This document shows, piece after piece, positions 1 through 6,315 of a stretch of DNA of 9,826 nucleotides. This DNA is from REEP01 sp964603915. Lineage in GTDB: Bacteria > Pseudomonadota > Alphaproteobacteria > Rhodospirillales > Defluviicoccaceae. A program made the position numbers and the translations under genes. Within the stretch, counting starts at the first letter, position 1. Each line of letters starts with the position of its first letter. The DNA lies in NCBI GenBank assembly GCA_964603915.1, contig CAZRWU010000123.1, positions 1-9,826 of the forward strand. The letters run 5' to 3'. The notes under the pieces are model-generated. The model was not told where the DNA came from and ran no database searches. It worked only from the letters and a program-made list of their open reading frames with translations.

Positions 1-603
1 GGCGAGTTGCTCCGGCTTCACCCCCTGTTCCTCGGCGGCGAGGATGTAGAGCGCCATGATCGGCAGGACCGCGCCGTTCATCGTCATCGAAACGGTCATC
101 TGGTCGAGCGGAATGCCGTCGAAGAGGACCCGCATGTCCATGATCGAGTCGATGGCGACGCCGGCCATGCCGACATCCCCGGCGACGCGCGGGTTGTCGG
201 AATCGTAGCCGCGGTGGGTGGCGAGGTCGAAGGCGATGGACAGGCCTTTCTGCCCGGCGGCGAGGTTGCGGCGATAGAAGGCGTTGCTGTCCTTGGCCGT
301 CGAGAACCCGGCGTACTGGCGAATGGTCCACGGCCGCGTCACGTACATCGTCGAGTAGGGGCCGCGCAGGTACGGCGGAATCCCCGGCATCGTGTCGAGA
401 TGATCGATGCCCTCGAGGTCGGCGGCCGAATAGAGCGGCTTGACCGCGATCAACTCCGGGGTATCCCAGACCTGCTCGGCGCCGGGCTCCTTGCCGGTTT
501 CCTCTCTGAAGCGCGCGGCCCAGGCGTTCAGTCCGCCGCCGTTGCCCGGAGGCTGGTTGCTTGTCTCCAGGTGGAGCGTGGTGAAATCAGGAATGGAACT
601 CAT
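1..603 (-). CDS. mutB: Methylmalonyl-CoA mutase large (catalytic) subunit, N-terminal 201 codons, cut by window edge
   Basis: This is the large, adenosylcobalamin-dependent subunit, which interconverts (R)-methylmalonyl-CoA and succinyl-CoA in the cytosol. Only residues 1-201 are present; the frame is still open at base 1. The visible part is the N-terminal substrate-binding barrel. Family-typical segments are RGPYSTMYVTRPWTIRQYAG (80-99), AFDLATHRGYDSDNPRV (124-140), GDVGMAGVAID (142-152) and SVSMTMNGAVLP within 170-181. The cobalamin-binding DxHxxG motif would lie in the C-terminal part outside the window. The ATG at 603-601 overlaps the TGA of the small-subunit gene (602-600) as ATGA, so translation is probably coupled and subunits are made in equal amounts. 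This arrangement matches known small-then-large mutase operons. Confidence in family is very high; the gene symbol follows common usage. Confidence 0.96.
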   Translation of the reverse strand, partial: MSSIPDFTTLHLETSNQPPGNGGGLNAWAARFREETGKEPGAEQVWDTPELIAVKPLYSAADLEGIDHLDTMPGIPPYLRGPYSTMYVTRPWTIRQYAGFSTAKDSNAFYRRNLAAGQKGLSIAFDLATHRGYDSDNPRVAGDVGMAGVAIDSIMDMRVLFDGIPLDQMTVSMTMNGAVLPIMALYILAAEEQGVKPEQLA

Positions 604-2711
604 TTCGCGGACACTCCCAGCTTCTCATGCGTGGAACGGAGGCTTTGCAGAACATCGCACCCCATGAAAATGAAGTCGTCGACCCCGGCATTCATATAGG
701 CGTCCTTGTGGTCGCCCGGACTGCCGGCGAGGAACAGATAGCGGCAGCCGGCATCCTTGAGGGCGGGGGCGACGCTTGGCACCATCTCCTCGTAGATCGG
801 GTCGGCCGAGCAGATGATGGCGATTTCGGCGCCGCTTTCCTTGAACGCGGCGGCGCAGGACTCGGCGTCCTTGAAGCCCGCGTTCGGCAGGGCGCGAACG
901 CCGCCGACCTCGAAGAAGTTCTTCGCGAAGGTGGCCCTTCCGGTATGCTTGGCGATCGGGCCGAGGTTGGCGAGGAAGATCGTCGGGCGCTTGCCGGTCT
1001 TTTTCTCATGGGCGTCGCTGGCGTCGCGCAGGGCCTCGAAGCTTTCGGAAAACCGATGCGCGGGCAGCGGCTTGACGGATGTCGCTTCTCCCGTCAGCGC
1101 CGCCGCCATGGCGCCGAGCGTCACGCCGGCCGCCGCCGCCGTCGCCGCCGCCTTGGCGATGCCGCCGGCCGGGGCGGACTTCAGGGCCATGACGTCGGCC
1201 TCCGCGCCGGCGTTGTCGCGCGCGCTGCGCAGGCGATCGGCGGCCTCCCGGCGAATGGCGTCGAGATCCGGCGCTTCCAGCGGCACCGGCTGCTCGTCGA
1301 TGTTGGGAAATTCGCTGATCCCGGTCAGCGGGTCCTTGCGCTTGGCGATGTTCTTCTCGCGCGCGGCGTAGGCGGCGGCGATCTTCTCGGCGAAGGATCC
1401 GTTCTTGATCACGGCGACGATGCCGCCCTGCTTTTCGATCTCCTGGAACTCGGCCCAGGCGGCGCGGGCAAGCTCGTCGGTGCGGCTCTCGATATACCAG
1501 GAGCCGCCGCCGGCGTCGATCACCCGGGGCAGGTTCGATTCCTCGGAGAGAATGATCTGGGTGTTGCGGGCGACGCGCCGGCCGAGTTCGTCGGGCAAGC
1601 CGATCATGGCGTTGAACGGTTGCACGGTGATGCTGTCGGCGCCGCCCGTCGCCGCGGCGAAGCACGCGACAGTGCCTCGCAACATGTTTACCCACGGATC
1701 GTAGCGGGTCATCATGCGCGTCGAGGTGATGGCGTGCTGCTTCATCGCCCGCGCCGGCTCGCTCGCGCCGCACGCTTCCGCGACGCGGTTCCACAGCTTG
1801 CGGGCGGCGCGGAGCTTGCACAGCGACAGGAACTGGTCGGCGTCGAGGGAATAGGTGAACGCGATCTGCCGGCAGGCGCTGTCGATGTCGATGCCCGCCG
1901 AAGTCATCGCCCGCAAATAGACGACCGCCGTCGCCATCGACGCGGCCAGATCCTGGGTTTCGGTGGCGCCGGCGTCGTGGTAGGCCGAGGTGTCGACGCG
2001 AACCGCCGTGACATAGCGGTAGTTGGCGTTGGTATGCTGAGCGAGGTCGGCGAGGTGGGAGAGGGCGGTCTCGACCGAAACCGGCAGCCTGCCCTGACCG
2101 GCCAGGACGCCGATCGGATCGGCGTTGAAGGCGCCGATGGCCTTGTCGCCGACCGCGCCCCGGCGTTGCCACAGCGCTTCGAGCATCGCCGCCGCCGGCA
2201 GGAATTGCGGTCCGGCCTCGAGGCTGATCGTCACGAGGTCGAGTTGAACCCCGGTCAGCAGCAGATCGAGGTCATCGACCGAATAGAGCATGATGCCGTT
2301 GTCGCCGGCGAGAGGCGCCGCGTCGTCGGCGTCGCCATCGAGGCCGGCTTGCGCCGCGGCGTCGAAGCGCAAGATCAGCGAGCTGACGCCGCGTTCCAGT
2401 TCAGCGAGAATGATATCGTTGCAGGTCTTGGGGTCCGGCCACATGTAGCGCTGGCGCACATCCCAGCCGCTGACGACGCCGCCCGCCGCGCGGCCGCCTC
2501 GCGTAAACGGCGCCGCCGCCGGGAAGCCGGAGGGATCGCCCTCGGAGGACCAGTCGCTGCGCGTGTATAGCGGACGAAGGATAATGCCCTCGTAGGTCTT
2601 CGTGAGCATCTTCTTGTCGAAAGGAGCGCCTTTCAGCGCCTTATCCACTTCGGCTCGCCATTCGTCGTATGTCGGAGACGCAAAATCCTTGGCGAAGTTG
2701 ACTGTGCTCAT
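600..2711 (-). CDS. mutA: Methylmalonyl-CoA mutase small subunit
   Basis: This 703-residue protein is the partner subunit of the heterodimeric mutase. Residues 1-500 resemble the mutase barrel: SGWDVRQRY (81-89), STRMMTRYDPWVNMLRGT (330-347) and ESNLPRVIDAGGGSWYIESR (391-410). Residues 576-700 resemble the cobalamin-binding fold but lack DxHxxG; the equivalent stretch reads GPIAKHTGRA (584-593). That is expected, since the small subunit does not bind B12. The two parts are joined by an alanine-rich linker (about 508-542). I chose the ATG at 2711 because the protein-like sequence begins there (MSTVNFAKDF) and a GGGAG ribosome site lies 10 bases upstream (2726-2722). The open frame extends 191 codons further, but that part is antisense to the protease gene and does not read like a mutase. 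It is the first gene of the mut operon visible here, and mutB follows with a 4-base overlap. Confidence 0.95.
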   Translation of the reverse strand: MSTVNFAKDFASPTYDEWRAEVDKALKGAPFDKKMLTKTYEGIILRPLYTRSDWSSEGDPSGFPAAAPFTRGGRAAGGVVSGWDVRQRYMWPDPKTCNDIILAELERGVSSLILRFDAAAQAGLDGDADDAAPLAGDNGIMLYSVDDLDLLLTGVQLDLVTISLEAGPQFLPAAAMLEALWQRRGAVGDKAIGAFNADPIGVLAGQGRLPVSVETALSHLADLAQHTNANYRYVTAVRVDTSAYHDAGATETQDLAASMATAVVYLRAMTSAGIDIDSACRQIAFTYSLDADQFLSLCKLRAARKLWNRVAEACGASEPARAMKQHAITSTRMMTRYDPWVNMLRGTVACFAAATGGADSITVQPFNAMIGLPDELGRRVARNTQIILSEESNLPRVIDAGGGSWYIESRTDELARAAWAEFQEIEKQGGIVAVIKNGSFAEKIAAAYAAREKNIAKRKDPLTGISEFPNIDEQPVPLEAPDLDAIRREAADRLRSARDNAGAEADVMALKSAPAGGIAKAAATAAAAGVTLGAMAAALTGEATSVKPLPAHRFSESFEALRDASDAHEKKTGKRPTIFLANLGPIAKHTGRATFAKNFFEVGGVRALPNAGFKDAESCAAAFKESGAEIAIICSADPIYEEMVPSVAPALKDAGCRYLFLAGSPGDHKDAYMNAGVDDFIFMGCDVLQSLRSTHEKLGVSAK

Positions 2712-2748
2712 GGAGGCCCCGCTCCCTCGTTGTTGGCGCTGAAATCTG

Positions 2749-2811
2749 GCACTTAGGCTCTTGATCGTCCCCCCGGGGCGCGCCCGTTGTTCAGCCCGAA
2801 CGCTTAAGTGC
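2749..2811. repeat. Separated inverted repeat GCACTTA / TAAGTGC in the mutase leader
   Basis: On the plus strand GCACTTA at 2749-2755 and TAAGTGC at 2805-2811 are perfect 7-base inverted copies whose centres are 56 bases apart. One arm lies just downstream of the promoter candidate and the other lies in the leader of mutA. They could be paired half-sites for a regulator or the base of an RNA stem. Seven bases at this distance can also occur by chance. Confidence 0.3.
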
Positions 2812-2822
2812 AACGACCCGGC

Positions 2823-2852
2823 AGGGTAAGGCAGGATATAGGGGAGCGTCAA
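2823..2852 (-). promoter_or_regulatory. Candidate promoter of the mutase operon
   Basis: On the minus strand a TTGACG (bases 2852-2847) is followed after 18 bases by TACCCT (2828-2823). TTGACG is a good match to the alphaproteobacterial housekeeping -35 element, while the -10 is weak. Transcription would start near 2816 and leave a leader of about 105 bases before mutA. This is a pattern match only. No competing promoter with a better -35 was noticed in the 340-base gap. Confidence 0.3.
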
Positions 2853-3051
2853 GGCGGCCCCGGCGGCGCGGCGGCCGATCCACCGCCCATCGAGCCTTGA
2901 ATCGCCGGGCGCGATAGAAGGCGTCTTGCCCACGGCGGAGTCGACCCGCACAATGGCGTCGTTGAAGGGGAGCATCGGCGCAAGGCAAGGGGGGAGGTTC
3001 GATGGCGAGAGCGGCCATACGTGGATAATGTCAGCAACGGCAGGCGGTAGA

Positions 3052-4002
3052 ATGACGCGATCGGCATGGTGGAGGTCGTCCGCGGCGCCATTGGCGGCGC
3101 GGCTGATGGTGATGGCGAGCCTGGCGGCGGTGAGCGCCGCGCCGGCCGCCCTCGGGCAGCAGGCGCGCGGCGACGGGAGCGCCGCGCTCATCGTCAACTG
3201 CTTCGATCCGACGCGGAACGTGGTCCAGAAGACGCGGCGGGACGAATGTCGCGGCACTGTTGTGTCCGCCGATGAAGCCGGCAAGATCGACGCCGCTCGT
3301 CGCGACTATGTCCGCCGCGCGTTCAACGAGCAGCGCGAGGCGATCCTGCCCGGCAGAGCGCTGAAGCGCATCGGCACCGGCTTCTTCGTCGACACCGATG
3401 GCGCCGTGGTGACCAGCCGGCACGTCATCGAGAATTGCGACGTCGTGTCGGTGTCGCCGACCACCGGCGATATGGTGCAAGGCGAACTGGTCGGCGTCGA
3501 TCCGGTCAACGATTTGGCCTTGCTCCGCACCGACATCTCGCCGCCGACCGCTGCGCGGTTCGTGCAAAGCCGATCGCACGGCGTCGCCATGGTCGGATAT
3601 CCCGACCAGGGCATTCCGCCCATCCAGCCGCTGCTGACGAGGGCCGACATGATCGGAACCGAAACGATCACGCCGGGTCTCGAGGTCTTGAAGTTGAACG
3701 CCGACGTGAGGCCGGGCAACAGCGGCGGCCCGCTTCTCGATCAGAAGGGCAATGTCGTCGGCATGGTTTTCGCCGAGATCAACACGCCGGGAATTTACAA
3801 ACAGACAGGCGAAATCGTTCGCGACATCGGCTTCGCCATTCCCGCCGATGTGATTGTCGCGTTCATCAGCCGGTGGCGAATTCCTTACTGGAAGGGAGGC
3901 GGCGGGACGGCCGCCGCCGGGGACCTTCTCGCGCAGGCGCGGCCGTATGTCGCGAGAATTGGTTGCTGGCAGGAAGAAGACAATAGAGCCATGAAGCAGT
4001 AA
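3052..4002 (+). CDS. Exported trypsin-like (HtrA-type fold) serine protease without PDZ domain
   Basis: This 316-residue protein begins with a signal peptide: arginines at the start, a hydrophobic core (LAARLMVMASLAAVSAAPAA) and a likely cut after ALG at residue 35. It should be periplasmic or secreted. The trypsin-like catalytic triad is complete: His124 in TSRHVIEN, Asp154 in DPVNDLALL and Ser224 in RPGNSGGPL. The oxyanion-type GNSGGP motif and the pattern GTGFFVDTDGAVVTSRHVI are typical of the DegP/HtrA protease fold, but the protein ends about 90 residues after the serine and has no PDZ domain. Its substrate is unknown. Cysteines occur before the catalytic core (NCF, DECRG), in it (IENCD) and in the tail (IGCW), so disulfides are possible. 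The ATG at 3052 was chosen because it places the signal peptide at the N-terminus; upstream in-frame starts (3028, 2953, 2926) add non-signal-like sequence. The ribosome site (GGCGGTAG) is weak. Confidence 0.85.
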   Translation: MTRSAWWRSSAAPLAARLMVMASLAAVSAAPAALGQQARGDGSAALIVNCFDPTRNVVQKTRRDECRGTVVSADEAGKIDAARRDYVRRAFNEQREAILPGRALKRIGTGFFVDTDGAVVTSRHVIENCDVVSVSPTTGDMVQGELVGVDPVNDLALLRTDISPPTAARFVQSRSHGVAMVGYPDQGIPPIQPLLTRADMIGTETITPGLEVLKLNADVRPGNSGGPLLDQKGNVVGMVFAEINTPGIYKQTGEIVRDIGFAIPADVIVAFISRWRIPYWKGGGGTAAAGDLLAQARPYVARIGCWQEEDNRAMKQ

Positions 4003-4062
4003 CGCGCGCTGCCGGGCGGACAGCGGGCGTAGGGCCTTGCCGATCGAAAGGGGAGGAAATCG

Positions 4063-4491
4063 ATGATGCGCGTTCTCGTTGCGGCCGGGCTTGTCGCCGG
4101 CGGCCTTGCGGTCGCGGGCTGCGATGGTGGCCAAGCGCCCTCGAACGTCGGCTATCCGGAGGTTCGGGCGGCGATGGACGGCGGCGACGTTGCGGCGTTC
4201 GACAGGTACAAGGGCGAAGCGGTGCGCTGGACGGGTCAGGTGGTTGAAGCGCGGCGTCGGTTCGGCGACGACTACGCCGAGGAAGGCGTGCTTTTCGTCG
4301 ATATGGATGCAGCCGCGCGGTCAGGAGAGACCGAGCCTGAACCGGATGTGACGTTCCTTATCCCGCCGTCCAAGGTGCCGGAGATGACCGCCGGGGAACC
4401 GGTCACCTTCGTGGCGGTCGTTCGCGAAATCGAGCGCGGCGCCGCCGGCGAAAGGCTGTTGCGTTTGGAGTTGAAAGACCTGGAGGATTGA
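4063..4491 (+). CDS. Small predicted lipoprotein of unknown function
   Basis: The 142-residue product has a short hydrophobic leader and a lipobox VAGC ending at Cys20, so it is probably a lipoprotein with a mature part of 123 residues. The residue after the cysteine is Asp; under the E. coli Lol rule this favours retention in the inner membrane, although the rule may not hold here. The mature part has alternating hydrophobic strands (AVRWTGQVVEARR, GVLFVDMD, DVTFLIP, PVTFVAVVREI) that resemble an OB-like barrel. I do not recognise a specific family. A strong ribosome site GGGAGG (4051-4056) stands 6 bases before the ATG. The gene lies 60 bases after the protease and 54 before the carbonic-anhydrase-like gene, so the three may share a transcript. 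A second ATG at 4066 is possible. Confidence 0.8.
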   Translation: MMRVLVAAGLVAGGLAVAGCDGGQAPSNVGYPEVRAAMDGGDVAAFDRYKGEAVRWTGQVVEARRRFGDDYAEEGVLFVDMDAAARSGETEPEPDVTFLIPPSKVPEMTAGEPVTFVAVVREIERGAAGERLLRLELKDLED

Positions 4492-4545
4492 ACGGCCGGC
4501 CCGCGACCGGGCGCACCAACGACGAGATCGGGGAGAAACGGGCTC

Positions 4546-5070
4546 ATGAAATATTCGCTTGACGGCATCCGCATCGAAACGGAAGGGGACGAATTTTGGA
4601 TCGCGCCGACCGCCGTCGTCATCGGCCGGGTGATTTTGAAGAAAAACGCCAGCGTGTGGTGGAACGCCGTTTTGCGCGGCGACACCGAACCGATCACCAT
4701 CGGCGAGAACTCGAACATCCAGGACAACTGCGTCCTGCACACCGATCCCGGTTTCCCGCTCACCATCGGGGCGAACGTCACCGTCGGCCACCTCGTCATG
4801 ATGCATGGCTGCACCATTGGCGACGGCAGCTTGATCGGGATCTCCAGCGTCATTCTGAACGGTGTGCGAATCGGCAGGAACTGCATCGTCGGCGCCAAGG
4901 CATTGATCCCCGAGGGGCGGGAGATTCCCGACAATTCCGTCGTAATGGGCGCTCCGGCCAAGGTCGTGAAGACGGTCACGCCGGAGCATGTCGCGCAAGC
5001 CGCGCACGGCGCGGAGCATTACGTCGATAATTGGCGGCGCTACAGGGCGGGGTTGCGTCCAGAAGACTGA
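4546..5070 (+). CDS. Gamma-carbonic-anhydrase family protein (left-handed beta-helix, YrdA/PaaY-like)
   Basis: This 174-residue protein folds as a left-handed beta-helix of hexapeptide turns (for example VVIGRVILKKNASVWWNAVL, TIGENSNIQDNCVL, TIGANVTVGH, TIGDGSLIGI, RIGRNCIVGA). Members form trimers that bind metal at subunit interfaces. The three metal histidines are present: His65 (VLHTD), His82 (VGHLV) and His87 (MHG). The family-conserved Arg44 and Asp46 (LRGD) and Gln59-Asp60 (NIQDN) are also there. The ending VMGAPAKVVKTVTPEH is typical. Some relatives hydrate CO2, others hydrolyse CoA thioesters or have no proven activity, so the substrate is not settled. No signal peptide is visible, so it is cytosolic. 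GGGGAG (4530-4535) lies 10 bases before the ATG. It ends the plus-strand run of three genes and faces a minus-strand gene about 50 bases on. Confidence 0.93.
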   Translation: MKYSLDGIRIETEGDEFWIAPTAVVIGRVILKKNASVWWNAVLRGDTEPITIGENSNIQDNCVLHTDPGFPLTIGANVTVGHLVMMHGCTIGDGSLIGISSVILNGVRIGRNCIVGAKALIPEGREIPDNSVVMGAPAKVVKTVTPEHVAQAAHGAEHYVDNWRRYRAGLRPED

Positions 5071-5120
5071 GAAGGGGAGCGCCGGTCGCCTTTGCCCTCG
5101 CGGTCTCCTCGCCGGCGCGA

Positions 5121-5348
5121 TCAGCGAGAAGGCGGTTTTGTCGCGCCCGGCTGCCGGCGGTCGGCGGGCTGGCGCGTCTCGCGGGAGTGGGGCGTCGGAC
5201 GCGGAGCGCTCGTCGGCCGGTTCTTCTCCTCGTTGCTGAATCGGAAGCGGCCTAACAGGACGCAGCCCTTCATGCCGGGGTTGCAGGCGAACCCTCGCAC
5301 GCGCATGCACTCGCCGTTGATTTCATGTGGACACCCCCAGCCGCCCAT
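5121..5348 (-). CDS. Small four-cysteine protein of unknown function
   Basis: This 75-residue product has a compact N-terminal cysteine module with Cys6, Cys14, Cys22 and Cys29 (spacing C-x7-C-x7-C-x6-C). Key segments are GWGCPHEINGECMRVRG (3-19) and CNPGMKGCVLLGRFRF (22-37). The order CPHE, GEC, CxPGMKGCVLxGxF resembles short uncharacterised proteins I recall from alphaproteobacterial genomes, but I cannot check this here. Four cysteines with nearby Pro/Gly suggest a zinc or iron-sulfur knuckle; a metal site is inference. The rest (from residue 42) is a charged Pro/Arg-rich tail that is probably disordered. A good ribosome site AGGGAG (5364-5359) stands 10 bases before the ATG. The gene is convergent with the carbonic-anhydrase-like gene. 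The frame opens upstream to 5414, but the conserved-looking part starts at 5348. Confidence 0.7.
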   Translation of the reverse strand: MGGWGCPHEINGECMRVRGFACNPGMKGCVLLGRFRFSNEEKNRPTSAPRPTPHSRETRQPADRRQPGATKPPSR

Positions 5349-5358
5349 TGCTCTTGCG

Positions 5359-5364
5359 CTCCCT
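5359..5364 (-). promoter_or_regulatory. Ribosome binding site that fixes the start of the four-cysteine protein
   Basis: The minus strand reads AGGGAG with 10 bases to the ATG at 5348. It supports this start over the upstream start at 5414. A TAGAAT hexamer at 5391-5386 (minus strand, five of six matches to a -10 box) lies about 20 bases before it, but no recognisable -35 stands at the right distance. Confidence 0.5.
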
Positions 5365-5578
5365 ACGCTTGTCGTGAGGGGGGCAATTCTAACGGCGCGA
5401 ACGCCGCCGCGCACGGGTTATTCCCGCGCCGCGACCTCCCCTCGCCGGCGCCGGCGTCGCCCCGAGGCTGCCACAATGGCTGTAGCAAATATACAACGCA
5501 GCCACCCAAAATCCGCCGCGGGCGGTAACTGTTCTAGCGTTTAGTCCTGAATGTCATAATGTTGGCAAACACAGATTG

Positions 5579-5595
5579 CGCCCCATGGTGGGGCG
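5579..5595 (+). other. Hairpin in the 5' leader of the beta-barrel gene
   Basis: CGCCCCA (5579-5585) and TGGGGCG (5589-5595) form a perfect 7-base stem around the loop TGG, extended by a G-T and a T-A pair. It lies about 77 bases before the ATG at 5673. No run of T follows, so it is not a classic terminator. It may stabilise the mRNA or control it, or be an operator if transcription starts downstream. Confidence 0.5.
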
Positions 5596-5657
5596 TATAC
5601 GCAACACCACCGAGTTGCTCGATGAGAGTAACTCATTCTCCAACTGGCTCTCGGGTA

Positions 5658-5663
5658 AAGGAG
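5658..5663 (+). promoter_or_regulatory. Ribosome binding site that fixes the start of the beta-barrel protein
   Basis: AAGGAG ends 9 bases before the ATG at 5673. It rules out the in-frame ATG at 5664, which directly abuts it, and the far upstream TTG at 5559. Confidence 0.75.
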
Positions 5664-5672
5664 ATGCTCGTT

Positions 5673-6221
5673 ATGAAGCGCACATTGTTGGCTCTTCCGG
5701 TGGCGGCCCTGATGGCGTCCACGGCGATGGCCCAGCCCATGGAAGTTCCACCTTATCACCCCGATCCCGGCCCCTATCCCGGCTGGTGGGAACTGACCTT
5801 GGCGGGCGCCGGCTCGTCGGACAATGATTTTGACAGGAACACGTTCGGCGTATCCGTCGGCCTCGGCTACTACTTGACCAAGAATGTCATCGTCGGCGTG
5901 CGCCAATTCGGCGGCTTCACCCTGGTCGACTCCAGCGAATTCCCGGGTGAAAGCGATACATGGAGCGGCGCCACGTTCGCGACGGCGGCCTATCAGTTCG
6001 ACTTCGGTCGCTGGCAGCCCTTCGTCGGCGTTGCCGTCGGCGGCAGCTATGGCGGCCGCGGCGTCGACGGCGATGGCCTGTGGGGCCCCGAAGCCGGGAT
6101 CAAATACTACGTCAACGAATCGACGTTTGCGTTTGGCCAGGCCGTGTACGGGCTCACGTTCGAAGACTGCTGCAATGACGGTACGTTCAACTATACCGTC
6201 GGCCTCGGCGTGAACTTCTGA
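5673..6221 (+). CDS. Small outer-membrane beta-barrel protein
   Basis: The 182-residue product starts with a clear signal peptide (MKRTLLALPVAALMASTAMA, cut before Gln21). The mature protein begins with a Pro-rich stretch (22-36). It then shows about eight amphipathic segments rich in Gly and aromatics, roughly at 38-46, 57-68, 72-82, 97-110, 113-124, 139-147, 151-162 and 172-182, and it ends in Phe. A terminal aromatic residue on a last strand (YTVGLGVNF) is the classic signal for outer-membrane insertion by the BAM machinery. This fits an eight-stranded OmpW/OmpX-size barrel, but the exact family is not clear. An adjacent Cys166-Cys167 pair lies in a predicted loop (FEDCCNDG), which is unusual for such barrels. 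The gene is followed after 94 bases by the OmpA-type lipoprotein and shares its terminator. Confidence 0.85.
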   Translation: MKRTLLALPVAALMASTAMAQPMEVPPYHPDPGPYPGWWELTLAGAGSSDNDFDRNTFGVSVGLGYYLTKNVIVGVRQFGGFTLVDSSEFPGESDTWSGATFATAAYQFDFGRWQPFVGVAVGGSYGGRGVDGDGLWGPEAGIKYYVNESTFAFGQAVYGLTFEDCCNDGTFNYTVGLGVNF

Positions 6222-6273
6222 TGGATTTACGCCGTACGCAGGACTTCGATGACAAAGGGTTGCTCGTCGGCGG

Positions 6274-6289
6274 GATCGCAGTCGCGATC
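6274..6289 (+). other. Short hairpin between the two envelope genes
   Basis: GATCGC (6274-6279) and GCGATC (6284-6289) can pair around the loop AGTC. It ends 12 bases before the ribosome site of the OmpA-type gene and could tune its translation. It is short, so chance is possible. Confidence 0.3.
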
Positions 6290-6315
6290 GGCCGTTTGAC
6301 GAAGGAGGAGCTGGT

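Larger units (their letters stand above)
2712..3051. other. Divergent intergenic region between mutA and the serine protease gene
   Basis: This 340-base gap holds no convincing gene. Toward mutA it contains the ribosome site GGGAG, the inverted repeat at 2749-2811 and the promoter candidate at 2823-2852. Toward the protease there is a GATAAT (3024-3029), close to a -10 consensus, but no good -35 at 16-18 bases before it. Open frames that cross this gap are extensions of the two flanking genes. Confidence 0.6.
5349..5672. other. Divergent intergenic region between the four-cysteine gene and the beta-barrel gene
   Basis: These 324 bases hold no gene that I can support. The GC-rich left part is followed from about 5475 by a more AT-rich stretch that probably carries the plus-strand promoter. 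Candidates there are CATAAT (5555-5560), one mismatch from a -10 box, and TTGGCA (5562-5567), one mismatch from a -35 box, but neither has a partner at normal spacing. A hairpin at 5579-5595 follows. Confidence 0.5.

Noticed and set aside
1006..2172. 388-codon minus-strand frame inside mutA
   Set aside because: It is a shifted frame of mutA with very Arg-rich, low-complexity product; not a gene.
627..2570. Long plus-strand open frame (647 codons) and several others opposite mutA and mutB (7-699, 814-1371, 1405-1704)
   Set aside because: They lie antisense to a complete, clearly recognised mutase. The products are Arg/Gly/Ala-rich with no domain pattern. High third-position GC keeps the opposite frames open.
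2712..3284. 191-codon N-terminal extension of the mutase small-subunit frame
   Set aside because: It runs antisense into the protease gene and its sequence is not mutase-like. A ribosome site and typical N-terminus support 2711.
3031..4134. 367-codon minus-strand frame opposite the protease
   Set aside because: Antisense shadow. The plus-strand frame has a signal peptide and full catalytic triad.
5079..5118. GCGCCGG/CCGGCGC inverted repeat between the convergent carbonic-anhydrase-like and four-cysteine genes, considered as a terminator
   Set aside because: Seven-base arms with a 26-base loop and no T-run on either strand; too weak to call.
4321..5310. Minus-strand frames (235 and 329 codons) opposite the lipoprotein and carbonic-anhydrase-like genes
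   Set aside because: They are antisense to well-supported genes and lack recognisable motifs.
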